This document shows positions 48,401-52,586 of a stretch of 64,000 bases of DNA, in pieces. The stretch is from Conchocele bisecta (lineage: Eukaryota; Mollusca; Bivalvia; Lucinida; Thyasiridae): NCBI GenBank assembly GCA_029237695.1, contig CM055272.1, positions 32,436,791 through 32,500,790 on the forward strand, given 5' to 3'. A model generated the notes under the pieces. The model searched no databases. It was not told the DNA's origin and saw only the letters and a program-made list of their open reading frames with translations. A program made the translations under genes and the position numbers. Positions within the stretch are counted from its first letter, which is position 1; every line of letters begins with the position of its first letter.

Positions 48401-51400
48401 TTAATTTGAATTGCTTTTTGGTACTCAATACTCCGGATTTTTAAAAGTTTTCTTTTTAGTTTTTTTTAACATAATTGGGTATTTAACCCATTTCAAGCGG
48501 GATACAGCTACTCAGGTATCAAAATGTTCAATCAATTCTGATCTATTTTTTTAATTTCTTTTTGAAAGTATATGTTGTTACCACTCATGAACCGTATCGG
48601 TGAGACGGTTCAAATGAGTGGTAACAACATATACTTTAGAGTAGAAATGAAGAAGATATTTATATTTTTTTGTCAGACCAATGGTGAATCTTCAGCATAA
48701 AATGAGTTAAGCACAATTTAATATACTTATCTGTAACTCTCGCTGATTTGTCATTATAAAATGGAACAGTATGCACTAGAAGGGCATACAATTCATGTTA
48801 TGATGACAAATCACATTGTCCTAGTTGATGTTTTACACTTCAGAAACAGGTTGAACTTTAACTAGTCTGATTTACATACATAATAGTCGTCGTTCATAAC
48901 TTCATATACTGACTTTAATAAATTAGTTTATTAACAAGAGGGCCATGATGGCCCTAATTCGCTCACCTGACTCCATGAACACCAGAGGAGAATGTGCCAT
49001 TGAGTTCATATGTGCTATTTTTAGATGGCGGTCATCTTGGATTAAGCGATGACTCTCATTTTACCTTACTATGAAGTATGGCCAGCATCGGCCATGTGGT
49101 TCCTGAGAAAAAGACGTTCAAAATCTCGAATAAATGGACCTTTTGTCGGCCATCATAGATGACATAATCATCCGATTCCGACAAATATTGCATCAGAGCA
49201 AAAAAAAAATGCACCAGAGTAATCGCCTCGTTGATACCTTCGATTTGATATATGACATGACCATATTAGGTCAAAATTAAAATTTGACTCCAATTTGACC
49301 CCGCGGGCCACGCCCATTTTTGACCCAGGGTCAGCATTTTAACAACTTTGAAAGAGCATTGTACATCGATCATTCCTACCAAATTTTGTCGAAATCCGGT
49401 TGGCAGTTCTTGAGAAGAAGATTTTTGAAGAATTTGTCCTATTTGTAGACGGCGGCCATCTTGGATTACGTACTGACGTCATTTTAACAATTTTGTAATC
49501 CCCCTACCTAAGGACCATGACCATGAAGTTTGGTGACTATAGGCCCAATGGTTACCGAGGAGAAGACGTTTGAAAATGTTCACGGACGGACGACGACGGA
49601 TGACGGACACATTGCGGTAACAATAGCTCACATGAGCTTCGCTCAGGTGAGCTAAAAATCCAACATGTGAATTATAGCTATTTTATTGTTTGGCCCACCC
49701 CTTCGCGTGCACATGTTTATTAACATTTGAATGTAGCCCCGCACCTGAAAGTGATGAAGCATGCATGTACACGTAGTGACATATGCACGTCTTGTGAACT
49801 TCCGACAACAAGGTGTGACCTCTGGTTCCAAATATAATGTTGTACTTATTGCGAACAATTAATGATTCGTGTAATAGATATTGATGAATGAGTCACTATA
49901 TACGGTTAATTCCGACGAAAATAATCAGAATGCAGTAATTTCATTGGTCGAGAAACTATGGCAAACAATAAACTTCTTTATCGGGCCGTAGTACCACAGA
50001 CCGTCGGACGTTGATAGGATAGTATAATATACTGATTTAGACATTTAGAAAACAAAAACATTTGTAGTCATTGCTTAGTCACTTTATACAATACAGTGAC
50101 TAAACAATGCTTACGATATTTCATAATTTATGAGACAGGCAATGTGATTTTGTACCTAAGAACATGTGCGATATATTCATGAATATTTTCCGTAAATGAC
50201 GTCGAAAGGTGACTAAAATTTCATAGCAAATCGACGTCATTTACTGAAGATATGACATTTTCTATATTTCCTGTATTCTAAATCTTTGGTACAAAATACA
50301 CATATATGTTGCTGCGACATGAGAAATGGGACTTATGGATTTTGCGACCCATGTAGATCCAGATCAGCCTGTGCGTCATTCCATCAATGAAACACCCGTC
50401 ATGCAAGGAATACAAGGACTATTGATTGTTAGCAGGTTGTTCTGGAGCTACACTGGTCACACATCCCATAAGACCCATTTCTCCAGTCACAGCCACATAT
50501 GAAGAATAAATGTCCACGAGAAGACCCACCTAAACAACCACTTACTTGAAGAACCCACGACCCAGTGGAAATAAATGACCTACCTTTATTAGACAGCATC
50601 CCGTTCATGCTGGAGAGGGTGCGGATCTTGTCCGTGTGCATCAGGGGTTCTATGGTGTCGTTGTCGCTGGTCACGTGACCATCTTCGTCGCCATCATCCT
50701 CCGTGATTCTGTCTTCGTCGGCAACCTGCCATACACCCACATGTAAATAACGCACAGTAGGTATGGTAACGTCGGTACTATTCTCTAATAATGTTTATGT
50801 AGGAACCAGCAGAAAGTGAGAGAAATAAAATTTGCTATAACAACAATAGCCGACACTAAATTCCTGATATTGGTGCCTCTAATAATCAATATACTAGGCC
50901 TTTAGTGGTGATTTTTTGGTTTTCATGGTATTTTGTTTTGTCTTTGACTTTCTCCTAATTTCGAAACATAAATCAGGAAATTTAGCGTATCACCAACATC
51001 CTTTCATAGACCTGTCGATGACGTTTTTGTGTGTGTGGCAATTTGTACATATACTTTTGAGTAATTGAAGACAGTTCGACTTATTATGTGGCTCAGACTG
51101 CAGAAATATGGATTGTGCTATTTTTTTGCCCGTGTCACTCTATTATTATCTGCACGTGCACACCTGGAGTCAAGTAGTGACATATATATTGTTTGTTAGA
51201 TCACAGACGACATAGGTCTGTGGTTACATCCCTGACCTTCACTGATTGAATGGCGAATAGTGTCGACCCGATCAGACTGAACTGATCTGATGCACTGATA
51301 TGGGACTACAATACTCGCAGATGCCATTATCAACATTTCTCCCATCAAAGAGACATATATATATATATATGTGAGATATGTGCATCCGTACAGTCTGATC

Positions 51401-52566
51401 AGGAACTACATTGTTCGTCATTCCATCAATGAAACCCAGTCATACTTCTAACAAGCAATATCTCGCTATCAGGCTACATGAGTGTGCTATTTGATTAAGA
51501 AATACACCGGTCATAACTCACATAAGACCATAACACTGTAACGTACCTCTTTTAAAAGTTGCAGTACGGTTTCGTAACCCTCAGCAAATTCTTTCAAGCT
51601 AGATGACAAATAAACCTGTTCTTCCATATCCCCTGGTTTTCCCATCTTGCGGATTTCCGTGTCATGGAAAAGAACTATTTTATCATAATCAATCCTCTTT
51701 TCCAGAATGTGGATTAACTTCTTCAAATACTGATTACTGATTGCTGGTTCACCGATGTTGTACAACGTTCGATTTTTGATTATACGGTCTTGTACTTCAT
51801 TGCGGGAGACTTGCATCAATCTGTGGTGACTGGATGTAGTTGGTGCAGGACCAAACGTCACAGAACTGCCGGTCGGATGCTTCGCTGACAAACTCAACTC
51901 GTCGAGTTTCAGCAATGCACTGCGATACTGGCTAACGACTACGTCAAATTCTATCTTCAAAGCATCGTGTAGATTCATGAGGCTGCCTTCGGAGCATTCT
52001 ACAAGACCATGTCTTCCAAGATGACGCAAGCAAGAGTCTAAAGCTCGTTTTCTTAAGCGGACAAACCGCCTTATGTTTGGTTCCATCCATGCAATGACAC
52101 GCAGTATATTCCTACATGAAGGGTATACACTGTTGGCATTCTGATCATGTTTGTTATTCAGACCCGACTGTTTTGCAAACATCGCCACAAGCTTTTGTAG
52201 CAGCTGATCAACATGTAATTCCTCCCGTGGAAAGTCATTGGGCGATTCAGTCGTCTCGTACAGTTTAACATATAATGCTTCTAGGATGTTTAGACTTTCT
52301 GGCAAGGAGTCGTGCAGAAGTTCAATTGGAACCTCTTTCAGTATGTTGTCTAGAGTCACACAGTTTAACCGCCGGATCAGTGAAGCGCATTCTCCAAACT
52401 TCTTCGTTTCAAACAACTGAGCCACCTTCCTCAGCGCGAAGTTCGGTGTGATGTCTGAGGCATCGATTGTCAGCGAGTCGTCTGGAAAGGCCTCCGCCCA
52501 TCGGACATTTCTCCATATCTTCTGTACTCGTTGTCGTGGTATCTTTTCTGGTTTGATGCGATCCAT
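18142..52566 (-). CDS. MIEAP/SPATA18-like protein with unusual N-terminal region
   Basis: Spliced on the minus strand from exons 52566..51547, 50725..50584, 23840..23570, 21598..21418, 19731..19522 and 18426..18142: 2109 nt, 702 residues. Every junction keeps frame and uses GT/AG. Residues 1-340 (one exon) look largely helical and are not recognised. Then come an acidic linker, a short coiled coil (AELRDIRLQLAN...HLQEKEKKYYEQ), a helical stretch (QYSRLYHADREMALHDLN) and a C-terminal domain ending FLWPALVQ...VYKAVVQT. From memory that ending resembles the C-terminal domain of mitochondria-eating protein, which acts in mitochondrial quality control. The start ATG has a good context (AAGATGG) and an acceptor 18 bases upstream, so a 5' UTR exon probably lies upstream. 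The 26.7 kb intron could hide a missed exon, and the two halves being one gene rests on phase compatibility only. Confidence 0.72.
18830..18943. repeat. Long hairpin in MIEAP-like intron
   Basis: Arms CCGTGGGTAAATGTTTGCCG and AACTGTTTGAACC facing GGTTCAAACAGTT and CGGCAAACGTTTACCCATGG. A second hairpin (AAGCAGTGTTCT ... AGAACACTGCTT) follows at 18966-19033. Confidence 0.65.
19031..19371 (+). repeat. Dispersed repeat, pair of 28746-29101
   Basis: Shares about 340 bp in the same order with 28746-29101, for example AAGGTATTAGGTCATAGAT, GTACAAGCCAT and ACAGCAAATAATATGAC. The two copies differ at scattered positions and by a small insertion. No coding sense seen. Confidence 0.75.
19522..19731 (-). 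CDS. MIEAP-like exon, helix plus proline-rich linker
   Basis: Acceptor CTATTACAG, donor GTAGGA; 210 nt, phase 0 to 0. It reads LAFRSVQQLIQELRGKLRHI then LQLPVAGMAPTPIDTSPTP, and ends CKSHRHLDTTQCIQ. The first 68 bases were duplicated, with 82 bases of intron, to 20172-20321. Confidence 0.85.
19814..20171. mobile_element. Repeat element separating the duplicated exon copies
   Basis: Contains inverted TCCTATGGGAATTTAACATG ... CATGTTAAATTCCCATAGGA around 19984-20162. Its first ~190 bp match 61039-61245 in opposite orientation (TAAGTACTTTTTCATCAATA against its complement there). Confidence 0.65.
20172..20321 (-). pseudogene. Truncated duplicate of the MIEAP-like exon at 19522-19731
   Basis: 150 bp matching 19664-19813 with five substitutions: 82 bp of intron, the acceptor AG and the first 68 bp of the exon (LAFQSVQQLIQELRGKLRHI, one Arg to Gln change). 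The copy stops at the element border with no donor, so it cannot be a working exon, although its acceptor is intact. Confidence 0.88.
20323..20410. repeat. Near-perfect 88-bp palindrome
   Basis: Arms ACATATCGATGGTCTAGTAA plus CATAAGGTCGTAA, mirrored exactly, with an inner GCTATGC/GCATAGC hairpin. Probably a small foldback MITE. Confidence 0.85.
20606..20739. repeat. Foldback repeat with AATAAAACCATGGGC ends
   Basis: AATAAAACCATGGGC ... GCCCATGGTTTTATT, inner TTTGGTCTGTTTAAAG ... GAACAGACCAAA. Confidence 0.72.
21139..21334. mobile_element. Double-hairpin element, GTTAGTGCCGTGAATGGG
   Basis: Hairpin 1: AGAATAGTAGGTTAGTGCCG and GTGAATGGGAAAAAATATC against the complement ending at 21260. Hairpin 2: TTTATCCCGTCAACACC ... 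GTGTTGACGGGATAAA. Same family at 39377-39640 and, reversed, 57190-57400; a partial copy lies at 60942-61010. Confidence 0.75.
21418..21598 (-). CDS. MIEAP-like exon, helical region
   Basis: Acceptor CACATTTCAG, donor GTATGT; 181 nt, phase 2 to 0. It starts (Q)LASQSGGSRDMESCGVVEL, continues IHQYSRLYHADREMALHDLN and ends LKAKILFSVIV. The chosen donor joins to LAFRSV in the next exon. The acceptor sits at the edge of a MITE (21605-21804). Confidence 0.85.
21605..21804. mobile_element. GTGGCTGTGACTGG MITE abutting a splice acceptor
   Basis: TGTGGTTGTCACTGGATAAA ... TCTCACAGCCACA. Its left end is 4 bases from the AG of the MIEAP-like exon at 21598, so the branch-point region of that intron lies in transposon sequence. 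Confidence 0.75.
21886..21947. mobile_element. Pogo-like palindromic MITE
   Basis: TACAGTGGAACCTCTTCAAA, CCGGACACC, mirrored GGTGTCCGGTTTGGAG to CCACTGTA. A second trace of the same end (AGTGTCCGGTTTAGAGG) is at about 22050. Confidence 0.7.
22000..22860. other. MIEAP-like intron, minor repeats
   Basis: No exon seen. 22630-22825 repeats material at about 5015-5115 (ATTCGGACACAATTTGCTTT) and carries a GGGAAACCCCTATT palindrome. 22440-22535 resembles 29460-29530 (GGTGAAAC ... AACACAC ... AAGATGGC). Confidence 0.45.
22866..23170. mobile_element. GTAGCC...GGCTAC hairpin MITE
   Basis: GTAGCCTATTTCACCAACAT, twin AAAGTATACTTT, centre TATCACAGCCATTTTGGCTG, and the mirror ending GTTGGTGAAATAGGCTAC. 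About 305 bp. Full copies at 32558, 44820 and 46981. Confidence 0.82.
23172..23299 (+). repeat. SINE-like fragment with B box
   Basis: GGTTCGATCCTCGACTGTGG resembles a pol III B box, followed by TGAGACTGTATGGAAGTCAC and CTCTGGTTTCCTCCAAC, an order I associate with molluscan tRNA-derived SINEs. No clear A box. Confidence 0.5.
23300..23531. mobile_element. TTAA-flanked MITE, CCCTTAGACCGCT family, intact
   Basis: TTAA, CCCTTAGACCGCT ... AGCGGTCTAAGGG, TTAA. Subterminal GTCGTCTGCTG ... CAGCAGACGAC. Confidence 0.82.
23570..23840 (-). CDS. MIEAP-like exon with short coiled coil
   Basis: Acceptor ATCTCTACAG, donor GTAAGG; 271 nt, phase 1 to 2. It starts (G)TRPSIIHISQTFNQDEPL, passes LSRAQSTLLSHCLPTGNG and ends in a charged helix EAELRDIRLQLANSQ...HLQEKEKKYYEQ with heptad-like leucines. 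A TTAA-flanked MITE (23300-23531) lies 38 bases past the donor. Confidence 0.85.
23923..24166. mobile_element. GTGGCTGTGACTGG MITE copy
   Basis: TGTGGCTGTTACTGGAGAAA ... GTTCTCCAGCCTCAGCC ... CAGCCACA. A SINE-like 3' part (GACGTTAGCTGTTCGGCC) follows at 24175-24304. Confidence 0.7.
24305..24511. mobile_element. TTAA-flanked CTACGCTG MITE, reversed copy
   Basis: TTAA, CCCTTACTACGCTG ... CAGCGTAGGGAGGG, TTAA, with the GAATCGTCTCCACTGGAGAC centre. Confidence 0.84.
24691..24800. mobile_element. GTGGCTGTGACTGG MITE, short
   Basis: ATGGCTGTGACTGGAGAAAT, then CAGCCTGTGCATCCGCACAG and CTGATCAGGGTCTACACTG. Confidence 0.6.
24889..25446. mobile_element. AGGTACATGCCC TIR element
   Basis: TTAA, AGGTACATGCCCACTCAGTA ... 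ACATGTACCT, TTAG. Inner GACGCGCGGTGGTATCAGGC. Copies at 46033-46544 and, inverted, 57599-58053, both with TTAA on each side. Confidence 0.75.
25754..26029. mobile_element. CAGGGGCGGATCTAG foldback element
   Basis: CAGGGGCGGATCTAG ... AGATCTGCCCCTG. Inner hairpin ACTCTTGCAATCTACTCCCG/CGGGAGTAATTGCAAGAGT. Copies 27716-27966 and 56861-56952. The end sequence is hAT-like, by inference. Confidence 0.68.
26030..26299. other. MIEAP-like intron, nothing recognised
   Basis: Low-complexity to average sequence with short open frames only; no splice-flanked conserved peptide. Confidence 0.35.
26300..26531. mobile_element. GTGGCTGTGACTGG MITE copy
   Basis: GTGACTGGAGAAATGGGGCT ... ATTTCTCCAATCACAGCCAC, with CAGCCTGTGCATTCGCACAG inside. 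A second partial copy runs on to about 26660. Confidence 0.7.
26691..26860. mobile_element. CGTCTGCTG MITE, degraded
   Basis: GCCGTCTGCTGTTGG, ATGGTTTGACAGCAT and CAGCAGACTACA; ends not clear. Confidence 0.5.
27145..27358. mobile_element. TTAA-flanked CTACGCTG MITE
   Basis: TTAA, CCCTTCCTACGCTG ... CAGCGTAGTAAGGG, TTAA. Near identical to the copies at 14557 and 45529. Confidence 0.86.
27505..27672. mobile_element. hAT-like MITE with exact 8-bp target duplication
   Basis: CACAGGTTGAAGTAACGGAC ... CTTCAACCTGTG; long arms through CATTAAATATGCCTAAAAG. Flanked by TATGGTCT on both sides (27497-27504 and 27673-27680). Confidence 0.88.
27716..27966. mobile_element. CAGGGGCGGATCTGG foldback element
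   Basis: CAGGGGCGGATCTGGAGGGG ... GGATCCGGCCCTG, opposite orientation to 25754-26029, sharing CAGAGTTTACAT and AAATAGGACAATCCC. Confidence 0.65.
28045..28382 (+). repeat. SINE-like repeat with AAAC tail
   Basis: ACGTCTTTGGCATTTTTGTA, GGACCTGGCACCAAGTCAGG, a poly-C tract, CCTCAGCTGCTGGTAGGCC and a CAAAAAACAAAC tail. Confidence 0.62.
28746..29101 (+). repeat. Dispersed repeat, pair of 19031-19371
   Basis: Same order and spacing as 19031-19371, with an extra CACCATCTC insertion and point differences. Here it is not next to the hairpin that precedes the first copy. Confidence 0.72.
29102..30654. other. MIEAP-like intron without recognised elements
   Basis: AT-rich. 29460-29530 shares words with 22440-22535. 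Small open frames such as 29218-29433 have no splice context or family resemblance. Nothing supportable as a gene. Confidence 0.4.
30655..30794. mobile_element. CGTCTGCTG MITE interrupted by the next element
   Basis: TCGTCACCTGCTGTTG, AAAACATGATTTTACAGCAC, a hairpin and GGAAAATAAAC, after which the AAGAGGGCC element starts where CAGCAGACGAC is expected. Confidence 0.55.
30795..32406. mobile_element. AAGAGGGCC element, long form with tandem interior
   Basis: Head AAGAGGGCCATGATGGCCCT, AATTCGCTCACCTGA; tail AGCTCACATGAGCTTCGCTC, AGGTGAGCTAAAAAT. About three internal units of roughly 430 bp share GGCGGCCATCTTGGATTAGC, ACGGGCCACGCCCATTTTTG and CCTACCAAGTTTCGTCGAAA. Near the tail is a GGACGACGG run. 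No coding capacity seen. Confidence 0.8.
32470..32536. mobile_element. Pogo-like MITE, worn
   Basis: TACAGTGGAATCTCTCTAAA, CCGGACACC; the right arm is degraded. Confidence 0.55.
32558..32861. mobile_element. GTAGCC...GGCTAC hairpin MITE
   Basis: Same layout as 22866-23170, with the TATCACAGCCATTTTGGCTG centre intact; ends TTGAAATCGGCTAC. Confidence 0.82.
32870..33455. other. MIEAP-like intron, AT-rich, nothing seen
   Basis: No repeat family or exon recognised apart from a poly-T stretch near 33240. Confidence 0.35.
33460..34290 (+). repeat. 'GGAGGCATATAGTG' element with tandem units
   Basis: Head GCGGAGGCATATAGTGTTTG and tail GGGGACATTCGTGTGCCGAC, AGGCCACATTTCTTC. Three units near 33721, 33890 and 34055 share GAGTTTCTCA and TCATAACTTCTATAT. 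Confidence 0.68.
34574..34816. mobile_element. TTAA-flanked MITE, CTCTTTGCATGCT family
   Basis: TTAA, CTCTTTGCATGCTAGC ... CAGCATGCAAAGAG, TTAA, with a GAATTGTGTCCTCCGGACAC centre. A separate TTAA family: ends start CTC rather than CCC. Confidence 0.8.
35045..35790. repeat. 168-bp tandem array bounded by C and G tracts
   Basis: Three units near 35212, 35380 and 35547 with GACCTTGACCCCTGGCATAA, GGTTTGTTGCAGAATGATG and CGCAAAGGGAAAGAGAAGTT. C tract at about 35067-35080, G tract at about 35769-35786. Just upstream, 34915-34970 looks like another worn GGATTCAGG-type repeat. Confidence 0.7.
35862..36340 (+). repeat. SINE-like composite with conserved head
   Basis: Head with GCAGTAGCCATTGCTTGTCG, TAAAAGGCGACTAAAG. 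Body as at 1770-2040 (GGCCTGGCACCAGAACAGG, ACTGAATATATATTTTGATT) and tail AAACCCTATTCACTCACTCA. The most complete member of this family here. Confidence 0.65.
36445..36805 (+). repeat. 158-bp tandem pair
   Basis: Two units with TTTTCAGAGTCGAAAAAGGG, GCATAACTGCGGATGGATC and CACTCCTGCACTTGATGGT, closing with GACGGACGGACGGACAG and ACACTATATG. Confidence 0.7.
36880..37270. repeat. Twin perfect palindromes, 'TTTACGGAAAAT' family
   Basis: Two copies of a palindrome whose arm is ATTATCATAACAATGCG around a TATATA core, each inside TTTCCGTAAAT ... ATTTACGGAAAA arms. The outer pieces TGTAAATATATGAAAATGTT are also repeated. Confidence 0.8.
37458..37914. mobile_element. hAT-like MITE carrying a nested TTAA MITE
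   Basis: CACAGGTTGAAGTAACGGAC ... TACTTCAACCTGTG. Flanks CTAGGTAG (37450-37457) and CTAGGTAA (37915-37922), an 8-bp duplication with one mismatch. Confidence 0.87.
37499..37727. mobile_element. Nested TTAA-flanked CCCTTTCCCTG MITE
   Basis: TTAA, CCCTTTCCCTG ... CAGGGAAAGGG, TTAA, inside the left arm of the hAT-like MITE. Reverse orientation of 12597-12825. Confidence 0.86.
37986..38182. mobile_element. CGTCTGCTG foldback MITE, ends worn
   Basis: GTCGTCTGCTGTCC, a centre GAGTCGTCTCCAATGGAG and the right end TTGAAGGGTTAA. The left end has lost the CCCTT part. Confidence 0.6.
38183..39027. other. MIEAP-like intron, repeat scraps
   Basis: 38335-38400 is the end of a CCCTTTCA-family MITE (TTAACCCTTTCACCCC). 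38545-38640 matches 41518-41615 (AGAGCTCCAGATAAGCTGCG). 38860-38885 has a GAGGAATTCCTACCG inverted pair. No exon seen. Confidence 0.5.
39028..39640. repeat. Tandem amplified double-hairpin repeat
   Basis: Two units of about 175 bp, each AGAATAGTAGGTTAGTGCCG + AAGGCTCA + a perfect hairpin (GTTGTGACCACTCATTTGAA, CCATCTCGCC centre), followed by a full copy of the 21139-21334 element. Confidence 0.75.
39743..39968. mobile_element. TTAA-flanked MITE, CCCTTAGACAGCT
   Basis: TTAA, CCCTTAGACAGCTAC ... GTGGTGTAAGGG, TTAA, with CAGCAGACGAC; variant of 23300-23531. Confidence 0.75.
40140..40376. mobile_element. hAT-like MITE with exact 8-bp duplication
   Basis: CACAGGTTGAAGTAACATAC ... TACTTCAACATGTG. 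TCCTACAT at 40132-40139 and 40377-40384. Confidence 0.88.
40758..40970. mobile_element. TTAA-flanked CTACGCTG MITE, reversed
   Basis: TTAA, CCCTTACTACGCTG ... CGCGTATTGAGGG, TTAA. A degenerate CCCTTTCAACCC MITE lies directly upstream from 40509. Confidence 0.82.
40971..42367. other. MIEAP-like intron, fragments only
   Basis: 41518-41615 repeats 38545-38640. 41690-41760 is a hairpin (TGAAAACACATCTTG ... AAGATGTGTTTTCAT). 41940-42140 is the TTATTGCATA dispersed repeat. No exon. Confidence 0.45.
42368..43053. mobile_element. TIR element built from GGACATAACCCCCTT repeats
   Basis: Left end GGACAAAACCCCCTTGGACA, right end its inverted form ...GGGGTTTTGTCC. The left arm is a tandem array (42415-42672, mostly 36-bp units with CCCCCTTCATGATTTATACA); the right arm (about 42910-43053) holds inverted, more diverged units. 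Confidence 0.82.
43440..43560. mobile_element. GTGGCTGTGACTGG MITE, short
   Basis: CTGTGACTGGAGAAACGGGA, TGTAGATCCAGATCAGAGTG and CTGTTCGCCATTCCATCAAT; the right end is missing. Confidence 0.6.
43676..43985. repeat. G/C-tract repeat with 'AGCGGATTCAAGG' head
   Basis: CAGTAGCGGATTCAAGG, a long poly-G tract, then two related units about 160 bp apart with CCAACTCCCTCG and CGCTCAGTC. Probably hAT-type remnants (inference). Confidence 0.55.
44007..44097. mobile_element. Half of a TTAA CTACGCTG MITE
   Basis: GTGCTGTCAAAACAG, CAGCAGACGAC and CAGCGTAGTGAGG, TTAA. The left half is absent, replaced by the poly-G repeat. Confidence 0.7.
44196..44590. mobile_element. 'AATGAATGGCCTTTTTGTGG' foldback element
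   Basis: Outer ATGCTGGAATTATAC, AATGAATGGCCTTTTTGTGG, AACTTGGAAAAGTCGCGGG, centre GGCCGGAAGGCC and mirror. A non-palindromic tail (CACGGTTACGGAAAGTAGTT) follows. Confidence 0.74.
44820..45119. mobile_element. GTAGCC...GGCTAC hairpin MITE
   Basis: GTAGCCCATTTCACCAACAT ... GATGAAATAGGCTAC, with one AAAGTATACTTT unit shortened on the right. Confidence 0.8.
45212..45413. mobile_element. TTAA-flanked CCCTTTCAACACC MITE
   Basis: TTAA, CCCTTTCAACACC ... GGGTGAAAGGG, TTAA; the GCCGGCTC centre is partly deleted. Confidence 0.76.
45529..45744. mobile_element. TTAA-flanked CTACGCTG MITE
   Basis: TTAA, CCCTTACTACGCTG ... CAGCGTAGTAAGGG, TTAA, centre GAATCGTCTCCAGTGGAGAC. Confidence 0.86.
46033..46544. 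mobile_element. AGGTACATGCCC element, TTAA flanked
   Basis: TTAA, AGGTACATGCCCAC ... GTGGGCATGTACCT, TTAA, with subterminal TAGGCACA/TGTGTGCCTA. Confidence 0.8.
46584..46791. mobile_element. CCCTTTCAACACC family MITE, diverged
   Basis: TTAA, TCCGTTCAACATGAC ... GGGGTGAAATG, TTTAA; centre GATGAGCCGGCTCGTCAGG. Confidence 0.65.
46981..47284. mobile_element. GTAGCC hairpin MITE, inverted copy
   Basis: GTTGCCTATTTCATCAACAT ... GTTGGTGAAATCGGCTAC; centre TATCACAGCCAAATTGGCTG. Confidence 0.8.
47285..48480. other. MIEAP-like intron, no gene seen
   Basis: Small inverted pieces at about 47640-47790 (ATCATGGCCTACGCTGGTC and relatives) look like worn GTGGCTG-family MITEs. The rest is unassigned AT-rich sequence. 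Confidence 0.4.
48483..48710. mobile_element. TTAA-flanked MITE, CCCATTTCAAGC
   Basis: TTAA, CCCATTTCAAGC ... AAAATGAG, TTAA, around a long hairpin (TATATGTTGTTACCACTCAT ... GAGTGGTAACAACATATA) that also occurs at 39090 and 39262. Confidence 0.75.
48934..49659. mobile_element. AAGAGGGCC element, short form
   Basis: Same head and tail as 30795-32406 but roughly one internal unit; GGCGGCCATCTTGGATTACG near the tail and a GACGACGG run. Confidence 0.8.
49660..50583. other. MIEAP-like intron next to exon 50584
   Basis: 50130-50280 is a worn TTTACGGAAAAT-type repeat and 50305-50500 a GTGGCTGTGACTGG MITE copy (ending TCTCCAGTCACAGCCACATA). No further exon seen. Confidence 0.5.
50584..50725 (-). 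CDS. MIEAP-like exon, acidic linker
   Basis: Acceptor TGTATGGCAG, donor GTAGGT; 142 nt, phase 0 to 1. It reads VADEDRITEDDGDEDGHVTS then DNDTIEPLMHTDKIRTLSSM. Acidic and probably disordered. It is separated from the next exon by 26.7 kb. Confidence 0.78.
50726..51546. other. Intron between the first two MIEAP-like exons in the window
   Basis: Contains traces of the GTGGCTGTGACTGG family at about 51090-51340 and 51390-51535 (CAGTCTGATCAGGAACTACA). The last trace ends within about 20 bases of the GTACGT donor. Confidence 0.45.
51547..52566 (-). CDS. Large first coding exon, unrecognised N-terminal region
   Basis: 340 codons uninterrupted, starting MDRIKPEKIPRQRVQKIWRN and ending LLKE at a GTACGT donor. 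Leucine-rich helical stretches such as FALRKVAQLFETKKFGECAS, plus LIRRLNCVTLDNILKEV and YLKKLIHILEKRIDYDKI. No transmembrane segment, signal peptide or catalytic motif is visible. It is by far the longest open frame in the window and is free of repeats, so it is clearly coding. The in-frame sequence continues upstream only to the acceptor at 52585. Confidence 0.9.
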
Positions 52567-52586
52567 CTTGCTACCAAATTTGCTCT
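52567..52586 (-). promoter_or_regulatory. 3' splice site and 5' UTR start of the MIEAP-like gene
   Basis: TTTTATTTTCACAG (AG at 52586-52585) followed by 18 bases and the ATG. The pyrimidine-rich acceptor implies an untranslated first exon somewhere above 52586 or beyond the window. I could not find that exon or the promoter. Confidence 0.6.
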
